A stretch of 64,000 nucleotides of DNA from positions 1 to 64,000 of the forward strand of contig MGTU01000018.1 of the NCBI GenBank assembly GCA_001799615.1, read 5' to 3'. The translations under genes were made by a program, and so were the position numbers. Positions 27,109 to 35,528 of this stretch are shown in pieces (within the stretch, counting starts at the first letter, position 1; each line of letters starts with the position of its first letter). The notes beneath the pieces are model-generated. The model did no database searches. It was not told the origin of the DNA and was given only the letters and a program-made list of their open reading frames with translations. The stretch comes from Elusimicrobia bacterium GWA2_61_42. GTDB lineage: Bacteria; Elusimicrobiota; Elusimicrobia; Elusimicrobiales; UBA9959.

Positions 27109-28196
27109 AGACTTTCAGTTATACGGTCAGGAATTCCCGGACGGTGAAAGCGGCCTTAGGCCGGAACATGGCAGACATCCCCGCCCAGTTCCCCGGCCTG
27201 TTCTCCGGCGCGGACAAGATCTGCCTGGTTACCGGCTCCGACGCCCCGCCCAGCCTGAGGGCCAGGGCGCTGGCGCTTTTCCCCGAAGGCAAAGCACCCC
27301 GTTTCTACTTCTGGCTGCCTCCTTCGGAAAAGGCCAAGACCCTGGAGCAGGCCGGGCAGCTGGCTTCTTTCCTTTTCGACAACGGCTTCTCGCGCAATTC
27401 CCTCATCATCGCGGCCGGCGGGGGCGCCGTGACCGACCTGGCCGGCTTCGCGGCCGCCATCTATATGCGCGGCATAAACTGGGTCAGCGTGCCCACCACC
27501 TTCCTGGCGCAGATAGACGCGGGGCTGGGCGGAAAGACGGCGGTGAACCTCGGCGGCGCCAAGAACATCGCCGGCGCTTTCCACCAGCCGGCCCTGGCCG
27601 TCTGCGACACGGCTTTCCTGGACTCGCTGCCCCACGCCGAGCTGCGCTCGGGGGCCGGCGAGCTGGCCAAATACGCCATGATAGGCCCGGCGGCCCTGCG
27701 CCGCGCGGTGGTAAAGCACCTGCCGCGGGCCATAGCCGGCGACAAGACCGCCCTGACCGCCTGCGTCAGCGCCTGCGCGGCCTACAAACTGAGCGTCATC
27801 GCCAGGGACGAGCGCGACGAGACCGGCGCGCGCGAGCCATTGAATTTCGGCCACACAGCCGGGCACGCCTTCGAAGCGCTGGCCGGCGGCCGGCTGCCGC
27901 ACGGCGAGGCCGTGGCGCGCGGCATGCGCGCGGCGCTGATCATCTCGCGCGAGCTGCGGCTGCTCAACGCCGCGGCTTTCAAGAAACTGGACGCCCTCAT
28001 CGACACCCTGCGCCTGCCGCCGGCGCGCACCGTGCGGCGCGACTTCAACAAATTCGTCTTGCTGGTCTCGAAAGACAAGAAAGCGCGCGGCGCGGACAAC
28101 CGCTTCATTCTGCTGGAAGGCGCGGGGCGCCCGGTAACGGCGGAGAATATCAGGACGCCGCTGCTGAAAAAAGCCTTCGAAGGAGCCCTGAAATGA
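27105..28196 (+). CDS. aroB: 3-dehydroquinate synthase
   Basis: This 363-residue NAD- and metal-dependent enzyme cyclises DAHP to 3-dehydroquinate. Visible motifs are 'IIAAGGGAVTDLAGF' (NAD binding), 'VPTTFLAQIDAGLGGKTAVNL', 'SGAGELAKYA' with the metal-binding Glu, 'NFGHTAGHAFE' and 'LPHGEAV' with the two metal-binding His. Length is normal. It overlaps both neighbours (aroK and aroQ) by four bases, so translation is coupled along the operon. Confidence 0.92.
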   Translation: MKTFSYTVRNSRTVKAALGRNMADIPAQFPGLFSGADKICLVTGSDAPPSLRARALALFPEGKAPRFYFWLPPSEKAKTLEQAGQLASFLFDNGFSRNSLIIAAGGGAVTDLAGFAAAIYMRGINWVSVPTTFLAQIDAGLGGKTAVNLGGAKNIAGAFHQPALAVCDTAFLDSLPHAELRSGAGELAKYAMIGPAALRRAVVKHLPRAIAGDKTALTACVSACAAYKLSVIARDERDETGAREPLNFGHTAGHAFEALAGGRLPHGEAVARGMRAALIISRELRLLNAAAFKKLDALIDTLRLPPARTVRRDFNKFVLLVSKDKKARGADNRFILLEGAGRPVTAENIRTPLLKKAFEGALK

Positions 28197-28624
28197 ACGT
28201 CCTGGTGATCCACGGCCCCAACCTGCACCTGCTCGGCCGCCGCAAGCCGCAGCTTTACGGCACGGCCACCTTGGCCAGGTTGAACGCGGACATAAAAAAG
28301 CACGCCGCCGGGCTCGGCCTAAAAGTGCGCGCGTTCCAGGCCAACGGCGAGGGAGAGATCATAGACCTGCTGACCGCCAACGCGCCCTGGGCGGACGCCC
28401 TGGTCATCAACCCGGCGGCCTACACGCATTACAGCTACGCCATCCGCGACGCCATAGAGGCGCTGGAACTTCCGTCCGTCGAGGTGCACCTCACCGACAT
28501 CTCGAAAAGAGAGCCTTTCCGCCGGCGCTCCGTCATAAAGCCGGTCTGCCGCGCGCAGTTCAAGGGCGGGGGGCCGGCCTCCTATTTCAAGGCGCTGGAA
28601 TTCTGCGCCTCTCTCAAAAAATGA
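28193..28624 (+). CDS. aroQ: 3-dehydroquinate dehydratase, type II
   Basis: This 143-residue enzyme dehydrates 3-dehydroquinate to 3-dehydroshikimate. The type II signature is complete: 'IHGPNLHLLGRRKPQLYG' with the catalytic Tyr, 'INPAAYTHYSYAIRDA' with the catalytic His, and 'PSVEVHLTDISKREPFRR'. One difference from the common form is Tyr where Thr-Ser usually follows His. It overlaps aroB and aroA by four bases each. Confidence 0.93.
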   Translation: MNVLVIHGPNLHLLGRRKPQLYGTATLARLNADIKKHAAGLGLKVRAFQANGEGEIIDLLTANAPWADALVINPAAYTHYSYAIRDAIEALELPSVEVHLTDISKREPFRRRSVIKPVCRAQFKGGGPASYFKALEFCASLKK

Positions 28625-29856
28625 AGGTTTATTCTCCCCCGCCGGACAAATCCATAACCATCAGGGCCCTGCTGCTGGGCGCCATCGCCGAAGGCAGCGC
28701 GCGCATCGACAACCCGCTGTTCTGCGAAGACACCGAAGCCGCCGTCCGCTGCCTGGAAGCGCTGGGAGTTAAGCTTTGCAGGGACGGCAGCGCGTTCATA
28801 GTGGAAGGGCGGGGCCTCAAAGGCCTGAAGAAACCGGGCGGGCCGCTGGACGCCGGGGAGTCCGGCGCGCTGGCGCGGATGCTGGCAGGCATCCTGGCCG
28901 GCCAGGATTTTTCCGCCGTGATAACCGGGCAGGGCTCGCTTTTGAACAGGCCCATGTCCGCCCTGGCCGGGGCCATGAAGAATCTGGGCGCCGGCATAAA
29001 AACTTCCGGCGGCCGCCTGCCGCTTTCCATAAAGCCGGCGGCGCTGAAGGGGAGCAGGATCTCGGGAGTGGAGAGCGCGCAGGTGAAATCAGCGCTGCTG
29101 CTGGCCGGGCTTTACGCCAAAGGCCCGCTGGAGATAAAGGAAAAGCTGCAGACGCGGGATCACACCGAGCGGCTGCTCGCCCTGATGGGCGCCCGCCTGA
29201 TCAAACAGGGACTCCGCATAAAGCTGGAGCCGGGCCCGCTTACCGCCCGCCCCCTGACGGTACCCGGCGATATTTCCTCGGCCGCGCCGTTCATCGCCGC
29301 CGCGCTGCTGAGCGGCCGGGGGCTTAAGATCGAGGCCTGCGGGCTCAACCCGGGCCGGCTGGGCTTCATAACGGCGCTGCAGCGCATGGGCGCCTCCATA
29401 CAGCTTAAAGCGGTGGCAGCCTTTCCGGAGCCTTACGGCGAAATAGAGATCCTGCCTTCCAAACTTGAAGGCCGCACGGTCAAAGCGGCCGACGTGCCGG
29501 CCATGATCGACGAGATCCCCCTGCTGGCCCTGGCGGCGGCCCGCGCCCGCGGCAATACCGTTATCAGCGGCGTGGAGCCGCTCAGGGCGAAAGAGTCGGA
29601 TCGCGTGGAGAGCACGCTGGCCTTACTGGCAGCGCTGGGAGTAAAAGCGGCCTACGGGCGGGGCGCCCTGAAGATAAACGGCGCGCGCGCCTTCGCCGCC
29701 AAGGCCCCCGTGCGCACTTTCAACGACCATCGCATCGCCATGGCCGCCGCCGCGGCTTCCGCCGCCTGCCCCGGCCTTAAAGTAGAGAACCCGGACTGCG
29801 TGAATAAATCATACCCGGGTTTCTGGAAGGATTTTAAAAAAGTTTTCGGGGCTTAA
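28621..29856 (+). CDS. aroA: 5-enolpyruvylshikimate-3-phosphate synthase
   Basis: This 411-residue enzyme transfers the enolpyruvyl group of PEP to shikimate 3-phosphate. Conserved parts are 'PDKSITIRALLLG' (substrate Lys, Ser, Arg), 'DAGESGALARML' in place of the usual N-x-G-T-T segment, 'SAQVKSALLLAGLYA', 'MIDEIPLLALAAA' with the catalytic Asp, 'LRAKESDRV' and 'TFNDHRIAMA'. The Asn-x-Gly-Thr-Thr to Glu-Ser-Gly-Ala change affects the PEP-site loop that influences glyphosate response; no prediction of tolerance is made. It is the last gene of the operon. Confidence 0.92.
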   Translation: MKVYSPPPDKSITIRALLLGAIAEGSARIDNPLFCEDTEAAVRCLEALGVKLCRDGSAFIVEGRGLKGLKKPGGPLDAGESGALARMLAGILAGQDFSAVITGQGSLLNRPMSALAGAMKNLGAGIKTSGGRLPLSIKPAALKGSRISGVESAQVKSALLLAGLYAKGPLEIKEKLQTRDHTERLLALMGARLIKQGLRIKLEPGPLTARPLTVPGDISSAAPFIAAALLSGRGLKIEACGLNPGRLGFITALQRMGASIQLKAVAAFPEPYGEIEILPSKLEGRTVKAADVPAMIDEIPLLALAAARARGNTVISGVEPLRAKESDRVESTLALLAALGVKAAYGRGALKINGARAFAAKAPVRTFNDHRIAMAAAAASAACPGLKVENPDCVNKSYPGFWKDFKKVFGA

Positions 29857-29877
29857 ACCGGCCCCCCACGGGCCGGA
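29857..29877. other. Short GC-rich hairpin after aroA
   Basis: CCGGCCC and GGGCCGG flank a five-base loop immediately after the aroA stop. There is no T-run on the + strand, so it is at most a weak terminator or attenuator before the response regulator gene. Confidence 0.35.
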
Positions 29878-29922
29878 ATAGTATAGAATGTACCCGTTAA
29901 GCCGCGGCCGCCGATACGCGTT

Positions 29923-30642
29923 ATGCGCTCAAAGATCCTACTGGTAGACGACAGCAAAGACCTCCGCGCCGAGTTCAAGCTCTGGTTCGAGGACTTCGAC
30001 GTGCTCACCGCCGCCAGCGCCGAAGAAGCGCTGGCCATCCTGGGCAAACCGAACGAACTGGCCCTGGTACTGCTGGACGTGCAGATGCCCGGCATGGGCG
30101 GGCTGGCCGCCCTGGCGAAGATAAAGACGCTGGCCCCGGCTACCCCGGTTATAATAATGACCGGCTACAGCACCAAGGACGTGGCCATAAAAGCCCTCAA
30201 AGGCAAAGCCTCCGGCTACATAGAGAAACCCTTCTCCCTTAAAGAGATGCGGGCCGCCATAGAAAAGGAACTTTCGGCCGACCCGGCCGACGAAGACATA
30301 AAAAGCAAGATGGAGCACGTAAAACGCTTCGTGGAGGCTAACTGCTTTAAGAAGCTGGAGCTGCGCGACGCCGCGGCCGCGGTGTACCTCAGCCCTAAAT
30401 ATTTAAGCCGCCTTTTCCGCGAGCGCACCGGCATGGGGTTCACCGCCTATAAACTCAAGGTGAAAATGGAACAGGCCGAGGCGCTGCTCAAGTCCGGGGC
30501 CGCCAACATAAAACAGGTCTCGGCCAAACTCGGCTACGCCAATACAGAATCTTTCATCCGGCAGTTCAAAAAGATCTCCGGCTGCATTCCCTCGGCCTAC
30601 CGCAGGAACGGCCGCTGCCCCGCCCGCAGGAAACACCCCTAA
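29923..30642 (+). CDS. Response regulator with AraC-type DNA-binding domain
   Basis: This 239-residue protein has a receiver domain at about residues 1-122: 'ILLVDDSKDLR' for the acidic pocket, 'LLDVQMPGMGG' with the phospho-acceptor Asp, 'MTGYS' with the conserved Thr, and 'IEKPFS' with Lys. An AraC-type helix-turn-helix domain occupies about 130-235 ('ELRDAAAAVYLSPKYLSRLFRE', 'ANIKQVSAKLGYANTESFIRQF'). It should bind DNA on phosphorylation. It follows aroA by 66 bases and precedes a receiver-PilB fusion and a histidine kinase, so that kinase is a probable partner. A TATAGAAT-like hexamer lies about 30 bases upstream. Confidence 0.87.
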   Translation: MRSKILLVDDSKDLRAEFKLWFEDFDVLTAASAEEALAILGKPNELALVLLDVQMPGMGGLAALAKIKTLAPATPVIIMTGYSTKDVAIKALKGKASGYIEKPFSLKEMRAAIEKELSADPADEDIKSKMEHVKRFVEANCFKKLELRDAAAAVYLSPKYLSRLFRERTGMGFTAYKLKVKMEQAEALLKSGAANIKQVSAKLGYANTESFIRQFKKISGCIPSAYRRNGRCPARRKHP

Positions 30643-30741
30643 TTCCTTTCAAAAACCGCTGAATCCGCTACGGACCAAAGCCCGGCGGCTCCTTCGCGCC
30701 CGGAAGGTGGAAAAAAGTCAATTAAAAAGGGAAACCGCCAA

Positions 30742-30770
30742 TTGTTTGCGGCCCGTCCGGGAGATATACT
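30742..30770 (+). promoter_or_regulatory. Sigma-70-type promoter for the receiver-PilB / kinase pair
   Basis: TTGTTT and TATACT are separated by 17 bases in the 214-base gap before the fusion gene, giving a leader of about 80 bases. Nothing else was recognised in the gap. Confidence 0.65.
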
Positions 30771-30856
30771 CTAAGTGCGGTAAGCGGCTTAGTTGATTCG
30801 GTTCGGGGCAGGCGGTTTACTGAAGTAAAATTGCGGTTCAGGGGCGGTGTATTACT

Positions 30857-32896
30857 ATGGAAAATCCAGGGGCGGTAAATTTTAAAGAAAATCTGGACGC
30901 CATGTTCAAGGAATTCAAGGGCGCTTCCTCCCCTTTGCTTAAGGCGTCCCCTTCAAAGCCGGTCCCGCCCAAGCCGGAGACCCGCACCGTACTGGTAGTG
31001 GACGACAACAAGGACTACCGGGAACTGGTGAAGCACCTGCTGATGGTGAACCACTACAGCGTGCTGGAAGCCGGGGACGGGGAGGAAGCCCTGGCCTCGG
31101 TCAACTCCGTCCCGCCCGACCTGATGCTGGTGGATTTCAACATGCCCAAGATGAACGGGTATGAGCTGATCCAGGAAGTGCGCAGCAACTACGAGAACCG
31201 CGAAGTAAAGATAATCATGTTCACCGGCGCCACCAACCGCCAGCACCTGCGCACGCTGAACATGGACATTTCGGATTTCCTGGAGAAACCCGTCTCCAAC
31301 GCCAAGCTGCTCGAAAGCGTCGCCAGGGCTTTCGCCGCGGGACGCCTGCCGGCCCAGGCCCCCGAGGCCGGCTACGCTTCCCCGCCGGCCCCCGCCCGCC
31401 GGGCCGCGGCGCCGGTTCCGGCCGAGCCGCAGCAACTCAAGATCGGCGCCATGGAAATAGAACGTTTTGGCGGGGAGCCCGCGGAGGAGCTGCCGTCCCG
31501 CCCGGAGGCCGCGCCGGCCGCGGTGCAGGAATTGCCGGAAGAGCCGGCCCGCGCGGCTGTGGCGATAGAACTGCCGCCGGAAACGCTGCGGCAGGAAACT
31601 CCGCCCGCCGCCGAGCAAGTTCCGGAAATAGAGGAAGTTTTTAACGAGGACACCAGCGACCTGGAGGTCATAGACCCTTCCGCGGAAAAAAAGGAGGAGG
31701 CCAAGGAGACCGCCGGCCTGGAAAACCTGAAGATAGACTCCCCTCTGATCCAGATGGTCAACAAGATCCTGATGCGCGCCGTTGAACTGCGGGCGTCCGA
31801 CATCCATATGGAGCCCAACGAGGACAAGGTCATCGTCAGGGTGCGCGTGGACGGCGTGCTGCGCCAGCTGACCACGCTGCCCATCTCCGCCCATCCCCGC
31901 CTGACCGCCCGCATAAAGATCATGAGCAACCTGGTCATCACGGAACGCCGCATCCCGCAGGACGGGCAGTTCCGGGTGCAGATCAAGGGCAACAAGATAG
32001 AATTCCGCGTCAGCACGCTGCCCTGCATAAAAGGCGAGAAGATAGTTATGCGCGTGCTGGGCCAGAGCAAACTTAACACGGACCTGAGCGCGCTTAAGCT
32101 GACGCCCCGGGAATTAAAAGCCGTGGACGGGGTCCTGAAAAGCCCCAACGGCCTGATCCTCGTGACCGGCCCCACCGGCAGCGGCAAAACCACCTCGCTC
32201 TACACGATGATAAACGTGCTCAATAAACCCGAGGTCAACATCATGACGGCGGAAGACCCCGTGGAGTACGAGGTGCCGCACGTGAACCAGGTAAAGATCC
32301 GCCCGGCCGTCGGCCTCACCTTCGAATCCACGCTGCGCGCCTTCCTGCGCCAGGACCCGGACATCATGCTGATAGGCGAGATCCGCGACCTGGAAACGGC
32401 CGAGATAGCCATCAAGGCGTCCATCACCGGCCACCTGGTTTTCTCCACGCTGCATACCAACAGCGCCCCCGGCACGGTGGTCCGCCTGACGCATATGGGC
32501 GTGGCGCCCTACCTGGTGGCCGCCAGCGTCAAGCTGGTCATCGCCCAGCGCCTGGTGCGCACGCTGTGCCCGTACTGCCGGGTGCCGGTGCAGCTCTCCT
32601 CCGAGGACAAGAAATTCCTGACGGAGGAAGAGATCGGCAAACTGAAGACGGTCTACCACTCTCCCGGCTGCCAGCACTGCCACAACGGCGGATACACCGG
32701 CCGGCGGCCGCTCTTCGAGGTGATGCCGGTGCAGAGTTCCGAAATGCGGCAGCTGATAACCTCCAATTTAAACGCGGACAAGCTCAGCGAGCTCGCGGTC
32801 AAGGAAGGCATGACCACGCTGCGGCAGGCGGCGCTGACGGCGGTAGCGCAGGGCAGCACCTCCATGCAGGAAGCCCTGAAGATAATGATGGGGTAA
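30857..32896 (+). CDS. pilB: PilB/GspE-type assembly ATPase fused to an N-terminal receiver domain
   Basis: This 679-residue hexameric ATPase powers type IV pilus or type II secretion assembly. Residues about 45-160 are a receiver domain with 'VLVVDDNKDYR', 'LMLVDFNMPKMNG' (acceptor Asp), 'MFTGAT' and 'LEKPVS', so all phosphotransfer residues are kept. A Pro/Ala/Glu-rich linker covers about 165-285. The ATPase follows: 'ASDIHMEPNEDKV', Walker A GPTGSGKTT, Asp box 'MTAEDPVEYE', Walker B 'IMLIGEIRDLETA', 'HTNSAPG' His box, and a zinc-binding CPYC...CQHC. The classical N-terminal GspE/MshEN domain is replaced by the receiver. It precedes a histidine kinase gene by four bases. Pilus versus type II secretion cannot be settled here; pilMNOPQ at 53779-58397 favours pili. 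Confidence 0.88.
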   Translation: MENPGAVNFKENLDAMFKEFKGASSPLLKASPSKPVPPKPETRTVLVVDDNKDYRELVKHLLMVNHYSVLEAGDGEEALASVNSVPPDLMLVDFNMPKMNGYELIQEVRSNYENREVKIIMFTGATNRQHLRTLNMDISDFLEKPVSNAKLLESVARAFAAGRLPAQAPEAGYASPPAPARRAAAPVPAEPQQLKIGAMEIERFGGEPAEELPSRPEAAPAAVQELPEEPARAAVAIELPPETLRQETPPAAEQVPEIEEVFNEDTSDLEVIDPSAEKKEEAKETAGLENLKIDSPLIQMVNKILMRAVELRASDIHMEPNEDKVIVRVRVDGVLRQLTTLPISAHPRLTARIKIMSNLVITERRIPQDGQFRVQIKGNKIEFRVSTLPCIKGEKIVMRVLGQSKLNTDLSALKLTPRELKAVDGVLKSPNGLILVTGPTGSGKTTSLYTMINVLNKPEVNIMTAEDPVEYEVPHVNQVKIRPAVGLTFESTLRAFLRQDPDIMLIGEIRDLETAEIAIKASITGHLVFSTLHTNSAPGTVVRLTHMGVAPYLVAASVKLVIAQRLVRTLCPYCRVPVQLSSEDKKFLTEEEIGKLKTVYHSPGCQHCHNGGYTGRRPLFEVMPVQSSEMRQLITSNLNADKLSELAVKEGMTTLRQAALTAVAQGSTSMQEALKIMMG

Positions 32897-32900
32897 CATT

Positions 32901-34835
32901 ATGAACCCGATAAGCGCGGATAAAAACCAGGAGTACGCCGGAGGCTTCCGGGCGGAAGCCCCCAGGTACCCGCTATCCTATCCCGAACTCTGCTCCGGGT
33001 TCCTGACCGCGCTGTCCAAGGCCATCAAGAACACGGCGCTCTACTCCCTCAGCCATCCGGTGGTCATGGAAGCCATCGGCCGGGCCTATGCCCTGCTCGG
33101 CTCTATTTTCGCCGCCGGCAGGGACGGCAGGATCACCGTTTCCTTCATCAACGACACCTGGCTGTTCAACGAGATCCCTGTCCCGGCCGTCACGCACGAA
33201 TCCCAGAACCTCAACGGCGTCTTCAGGGCGCACGGCGCCGCCGCCGTGACCTTCGTCCGCGGCGTCAGCTCTTTCGAGCTGGGAGTGCTGTGCGAATTGC
33301 TGGCTACGGGGGCAAAAGGACAGCAGCCCGGCTTCTTCGGGGAGTTCCTCGGCCAGCGCGGAGTTACAGGCATCCGGGCCGACTCCGTACACTATATCAA
33401 GGACGCCGCCCATGAGCCGCGGCAAGCGGCCAGCCCCGTCGCAGAAGCAGCGCCCCGGCCGGCGGCGGTTATTTCCTCCCCTGGAATACCGCCCCGGCAG
33501 GCGGCGTCCATCCCCCGCCCCGCGCCCAGGCCCGCGCCGGCCCCGGTGCCTCCCAAAGCGGCGGCGGCGCAGCCCGGCCCCGGGCAGGGCCGCGGCGGCA
33601 ATACCCTGGCGGGCATGAGCCTGGGAGCGCTGCTGACCCGGCTGGTAGAATCCGCCGTGCAGAACCCGCAGGAACGGGTACGCGTTTACGAGGACGCCCT
33701 CAACAAGATCAAGGAAAGCCTCGCCCAACAGGTGGCGCAGACCACCAAAAGTCTGACCGAGGAGAACGAGCGCATTATCAATACCCGCAACCGCACGGAA
33801 AAAGTCCTGTCACGGGTGGCCGAGGGCAAGGTTATCGTGGACAAGGACGGCAAGATCCTGATGATGAACCCCGCGGCCGAGGAGATCTCCGGCAAACGCC
33901 TGGCCGAAGTGGCCGGCAAGAGCGTGACCGAGCACCTGACCGCCGGCGAGCATTTCCTTACCATTTCCGACGACATGAACCTCTCCGCCGGGGCCGCGGT
34001 AACGGGGCAGGTCAGCGTGGCCGGCGACGAACAGATGGGGCAGGCCCTGCGCCGGTCCATGGCCCTGCTGCAGGACGACGAGGGCCGCGTGATCGGCGCC
34101 TACGCCGCCATGCCCGACAGGCTCAAGTTCAAGGAAACCCAGCGCCTGCAGGAGGAATTCCTCTCCAAGGTCACGCACGAACTGCAGTCTCCCCTGTCCT
34201 CCATAAGCTCCGCGCTGGAAATGCTGACCGACACCGCCGCGGGCAAGCTCGATACGGACGAGAATAAATTCCTGGCCATAAGCGTGCGCAACAGCCGCCG
34301 CCTGACGGAGATGATCCGCGGCATACTGGACTTTTCCAAGCTGCAGTCCGGGAAAATGACGGTTACCCCGGCGCCGGTATCAGTGGGAGAGCTCCTGGCC
34401 GAAGCCGGGGAAGGGCTGCTGCCGTGGGCGAAGACCAGGGAGATAACGCTGCTCATCCGGCCCCCGGCCTCCGACGTCGCGGTACTGGCCGACCGCAAGA
34501 GGATAGTGCAGGCGCTGACCAACCTCATCTCCAACGCGCTCAAGTCCACCCCCAAGGGCGGGACCGTGCTGGTGGCGGCCTCGCGTGCGGCTAATCCGGA
34601 GCCGGGCGTGGTTATCGGCGTGCGCGACACCGGCCACGGCATAGCCAGGGAGAACCTGAAGAAGATCTTCGACAAGTTCGTGCAGGTGGAAAGCGCCGAA
34701 CCCCGCGAGGGCGTGGGCCTGGGGCTGGCGATAGTCAGCGAGATCGTAGCGCTGCACGGCGGAAAGATCTGGGCCGAGAGCGAGCCGGGCAAAGGCGCCA
34801 CCTTCTATTTCACCCTCCCCCTGGGCCAGCCCTAG
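32901..34835 (+). CDS. Soluble histidine kinase with unusual N-terminal domain, PAS, HisKA and HATPase
   Basis: This 644-residue protein has no transmembrane segment. Residues about 20-155 form a helical domain ('YSLSHPVVMEAIGRAYALL', 'DTWLFNEIPVP', 'FVRGVSSFELGVLCELL') like unnamed N-terminal modules in some myxobacterial and environmental signalling proteins; I cannot name it. A Pro/Ala-rich linker (about 170-240) and a coiled coil (about 265-300) follow. A PAS domain lies at about 305-405 ('EGKVIVDKDGKILMMNPAAEEISG'). HisKA contains 'THELQSPLSS' with His426, and HATPase motifs are 'LISNALKSTPKGG', 'RDTGHGI' and 'GVGLGLAIVSE'. It lies four bases after the receiver-PilB gene, so it is the likely phosphodonor for that receiver. 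Confidence 0.87.
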   Translation: MNPISADKNQEYAGGFRAEAPRYPLSYPELCSGFLTALSKAIKNTALYSLSHPVVMEAIGRAYALLGSIFAAGRDGRITVSFINDTWLFNEIPVPAVTHESQNLNGVFRAHGAAAVTFVRGVSSFELGVLCELLATGAKGQQPGFFGEFLGQRGVTGIRADSVHYIKDAAHEPRQAASPVAEAAPRPAAVISSPGIPPRQAASIPRPAPRPAPAPVPPKAAAAQPGPGQGRGGNTLAGMSLGALLTRLVESAVQNPQERVRVYEDALNKIKESLAQQVAQTTKSLTEENERIINTRNRTEKVLSRVAEGKVIVDKDGKILMMNPAAEEISGKRLAEVAGKSVTEHLTAGEHFLTISDDMNLSAGAAVTGQVSVAGDEQMGQALRRSMALLQDDEGRVIGAYAAMPDRLKFKETQRLQEEFLSKVTHELQSPLSSISSALEMLTDTAAGKLDTDENKFLAISVRNSRRLTEMIRGILDFSKLQSGKMTVTPAPVSVGELLAEAGEGLLPWAKTREITLLIRPPASDVAVLADRKRIVQALTNLISNALKSTPKGGTVLVAASRAANPEPGVVIGVRDTGHGIARENLKKIFDKFVQVESAEPREGVGLGLAIVSEIVALHGGKIWAESEPGKGATFYFTLPLGQP

Positions 34836-34858
34836 CGCGGGCCGCCCTTAAAACGCAG

Positions 34859-34892
34859 AACCCGGGCCGCGCGAACAGATCGCACCCGGGTT
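34859..34892. terminator. Possible terminator between the kinase and the convergent b5/YHS gene
   Basis: AACCCGGG and CCCGGGTT form perfect eight-base arms around an 18-base loop. No T-run follows on either strand, so this is weak. Confidence 0.35.
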
Positions 34893-34915
34893 CCGAGGAG
34901 ACTTCAAGCCGGAGT

Positions 34916-35518
34916 TTAAATAGCTTTCGCCTTCGCCTGCGTGGCTTCCTCTTTTTTCTCCATGTACTTTTCCGGGTTTTCCCGGAACGGCTTGTCGCAG
35001 GCCGGGCAGCAGAAATAATACACCTTGCCCTTATACTCGGCCGACAGCGTCTCGTCGTTCACCTTGAACTTATCCCCGGTCACCGGGCAGACGGCTTCCT
35101 TGCCCAGTTCGTCCTGGCCCGGCCGGCGCGGCTGCGCGGCCGAGGGCGCGGGGGCCTGGGACGCCATAGGCGCCGCGTCCAGCAGCACGCCGACCTTGGG
35201 CATTTTCTCCAGTATTTTCCCGCCCTTGTGTATGCCTTTGGGGGCCTTCTCTTTGATGTCGGAGCTCAGGTCGGAGCCGGCGTCATGCATCTTCATGTGC
35301 CGCCCCGACTTCCAGTATTTAGACCTGGAAAGGTCGTAAACGATGCCGTCCACCGCCGCGTAGACCGGCATGCCGTTCTTCCCGTTGTAGATCTTGAGCT
35401 CTTCCGAAGTGAATGTTTTGCTCTTCCAGGCGTCTTTTGCGGCGGTTTTTTTCTTTTCGCCGGCCGTGGCCGGCCCGGCCAGCAGCGCCGCTATCGCCAG
35501 AACTGTTAATATCCTCAT
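34916..35518 (-). CDS. Secreted cytochrome b5-like and YHS domain fusion protein
   Basis: This 200-residue protein has a signal peptide (residues 1-19). Residues about 35-110 match cytochrome b5-like haem/steroid-binding domains: 'FTSEELKIYNGKNGMPVYAAV', 'GIVYDLSRSKYWKSGRHMKMHDAGSDLS' with His candidates for haem ligation. A Pro-rich linker precedes a YHS domain at about 140-185 ('CPVTGDKF', 'YYFCCPACDKPFRENPEKY'), a metal-binding fold with Cys residues seen in copper and heavy-metal proteins. The combination suggests a periplasmic redox or metal-handling protein. Its ATG has AGGA about nine bases upstream. It follows a DJ-1/PfpI gene by 10 bases, consistent with a stress-related pair. Confidence 0.75.
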   Translation of the reverse strand: MRILTVLAIAALLAGPATAGEKKKTAAKDAWKSKTFTSEELKIYNGKNGMPVYAAVDGIVYDLSRSKYWKSGRHMKMHDAGSDLSSDIKEKAPKGIHKGGKILEKMPKVGVLLDAAPMASQAPAPSAAQPRRPGQDELGKEAVCPVTGDKFKVNDETLSAEYKGKVYYFCCPACDKPFRENPEKYMEKKEEATQAKAKAI

Positions 35519-35528
35519 ATTTTCCTCC

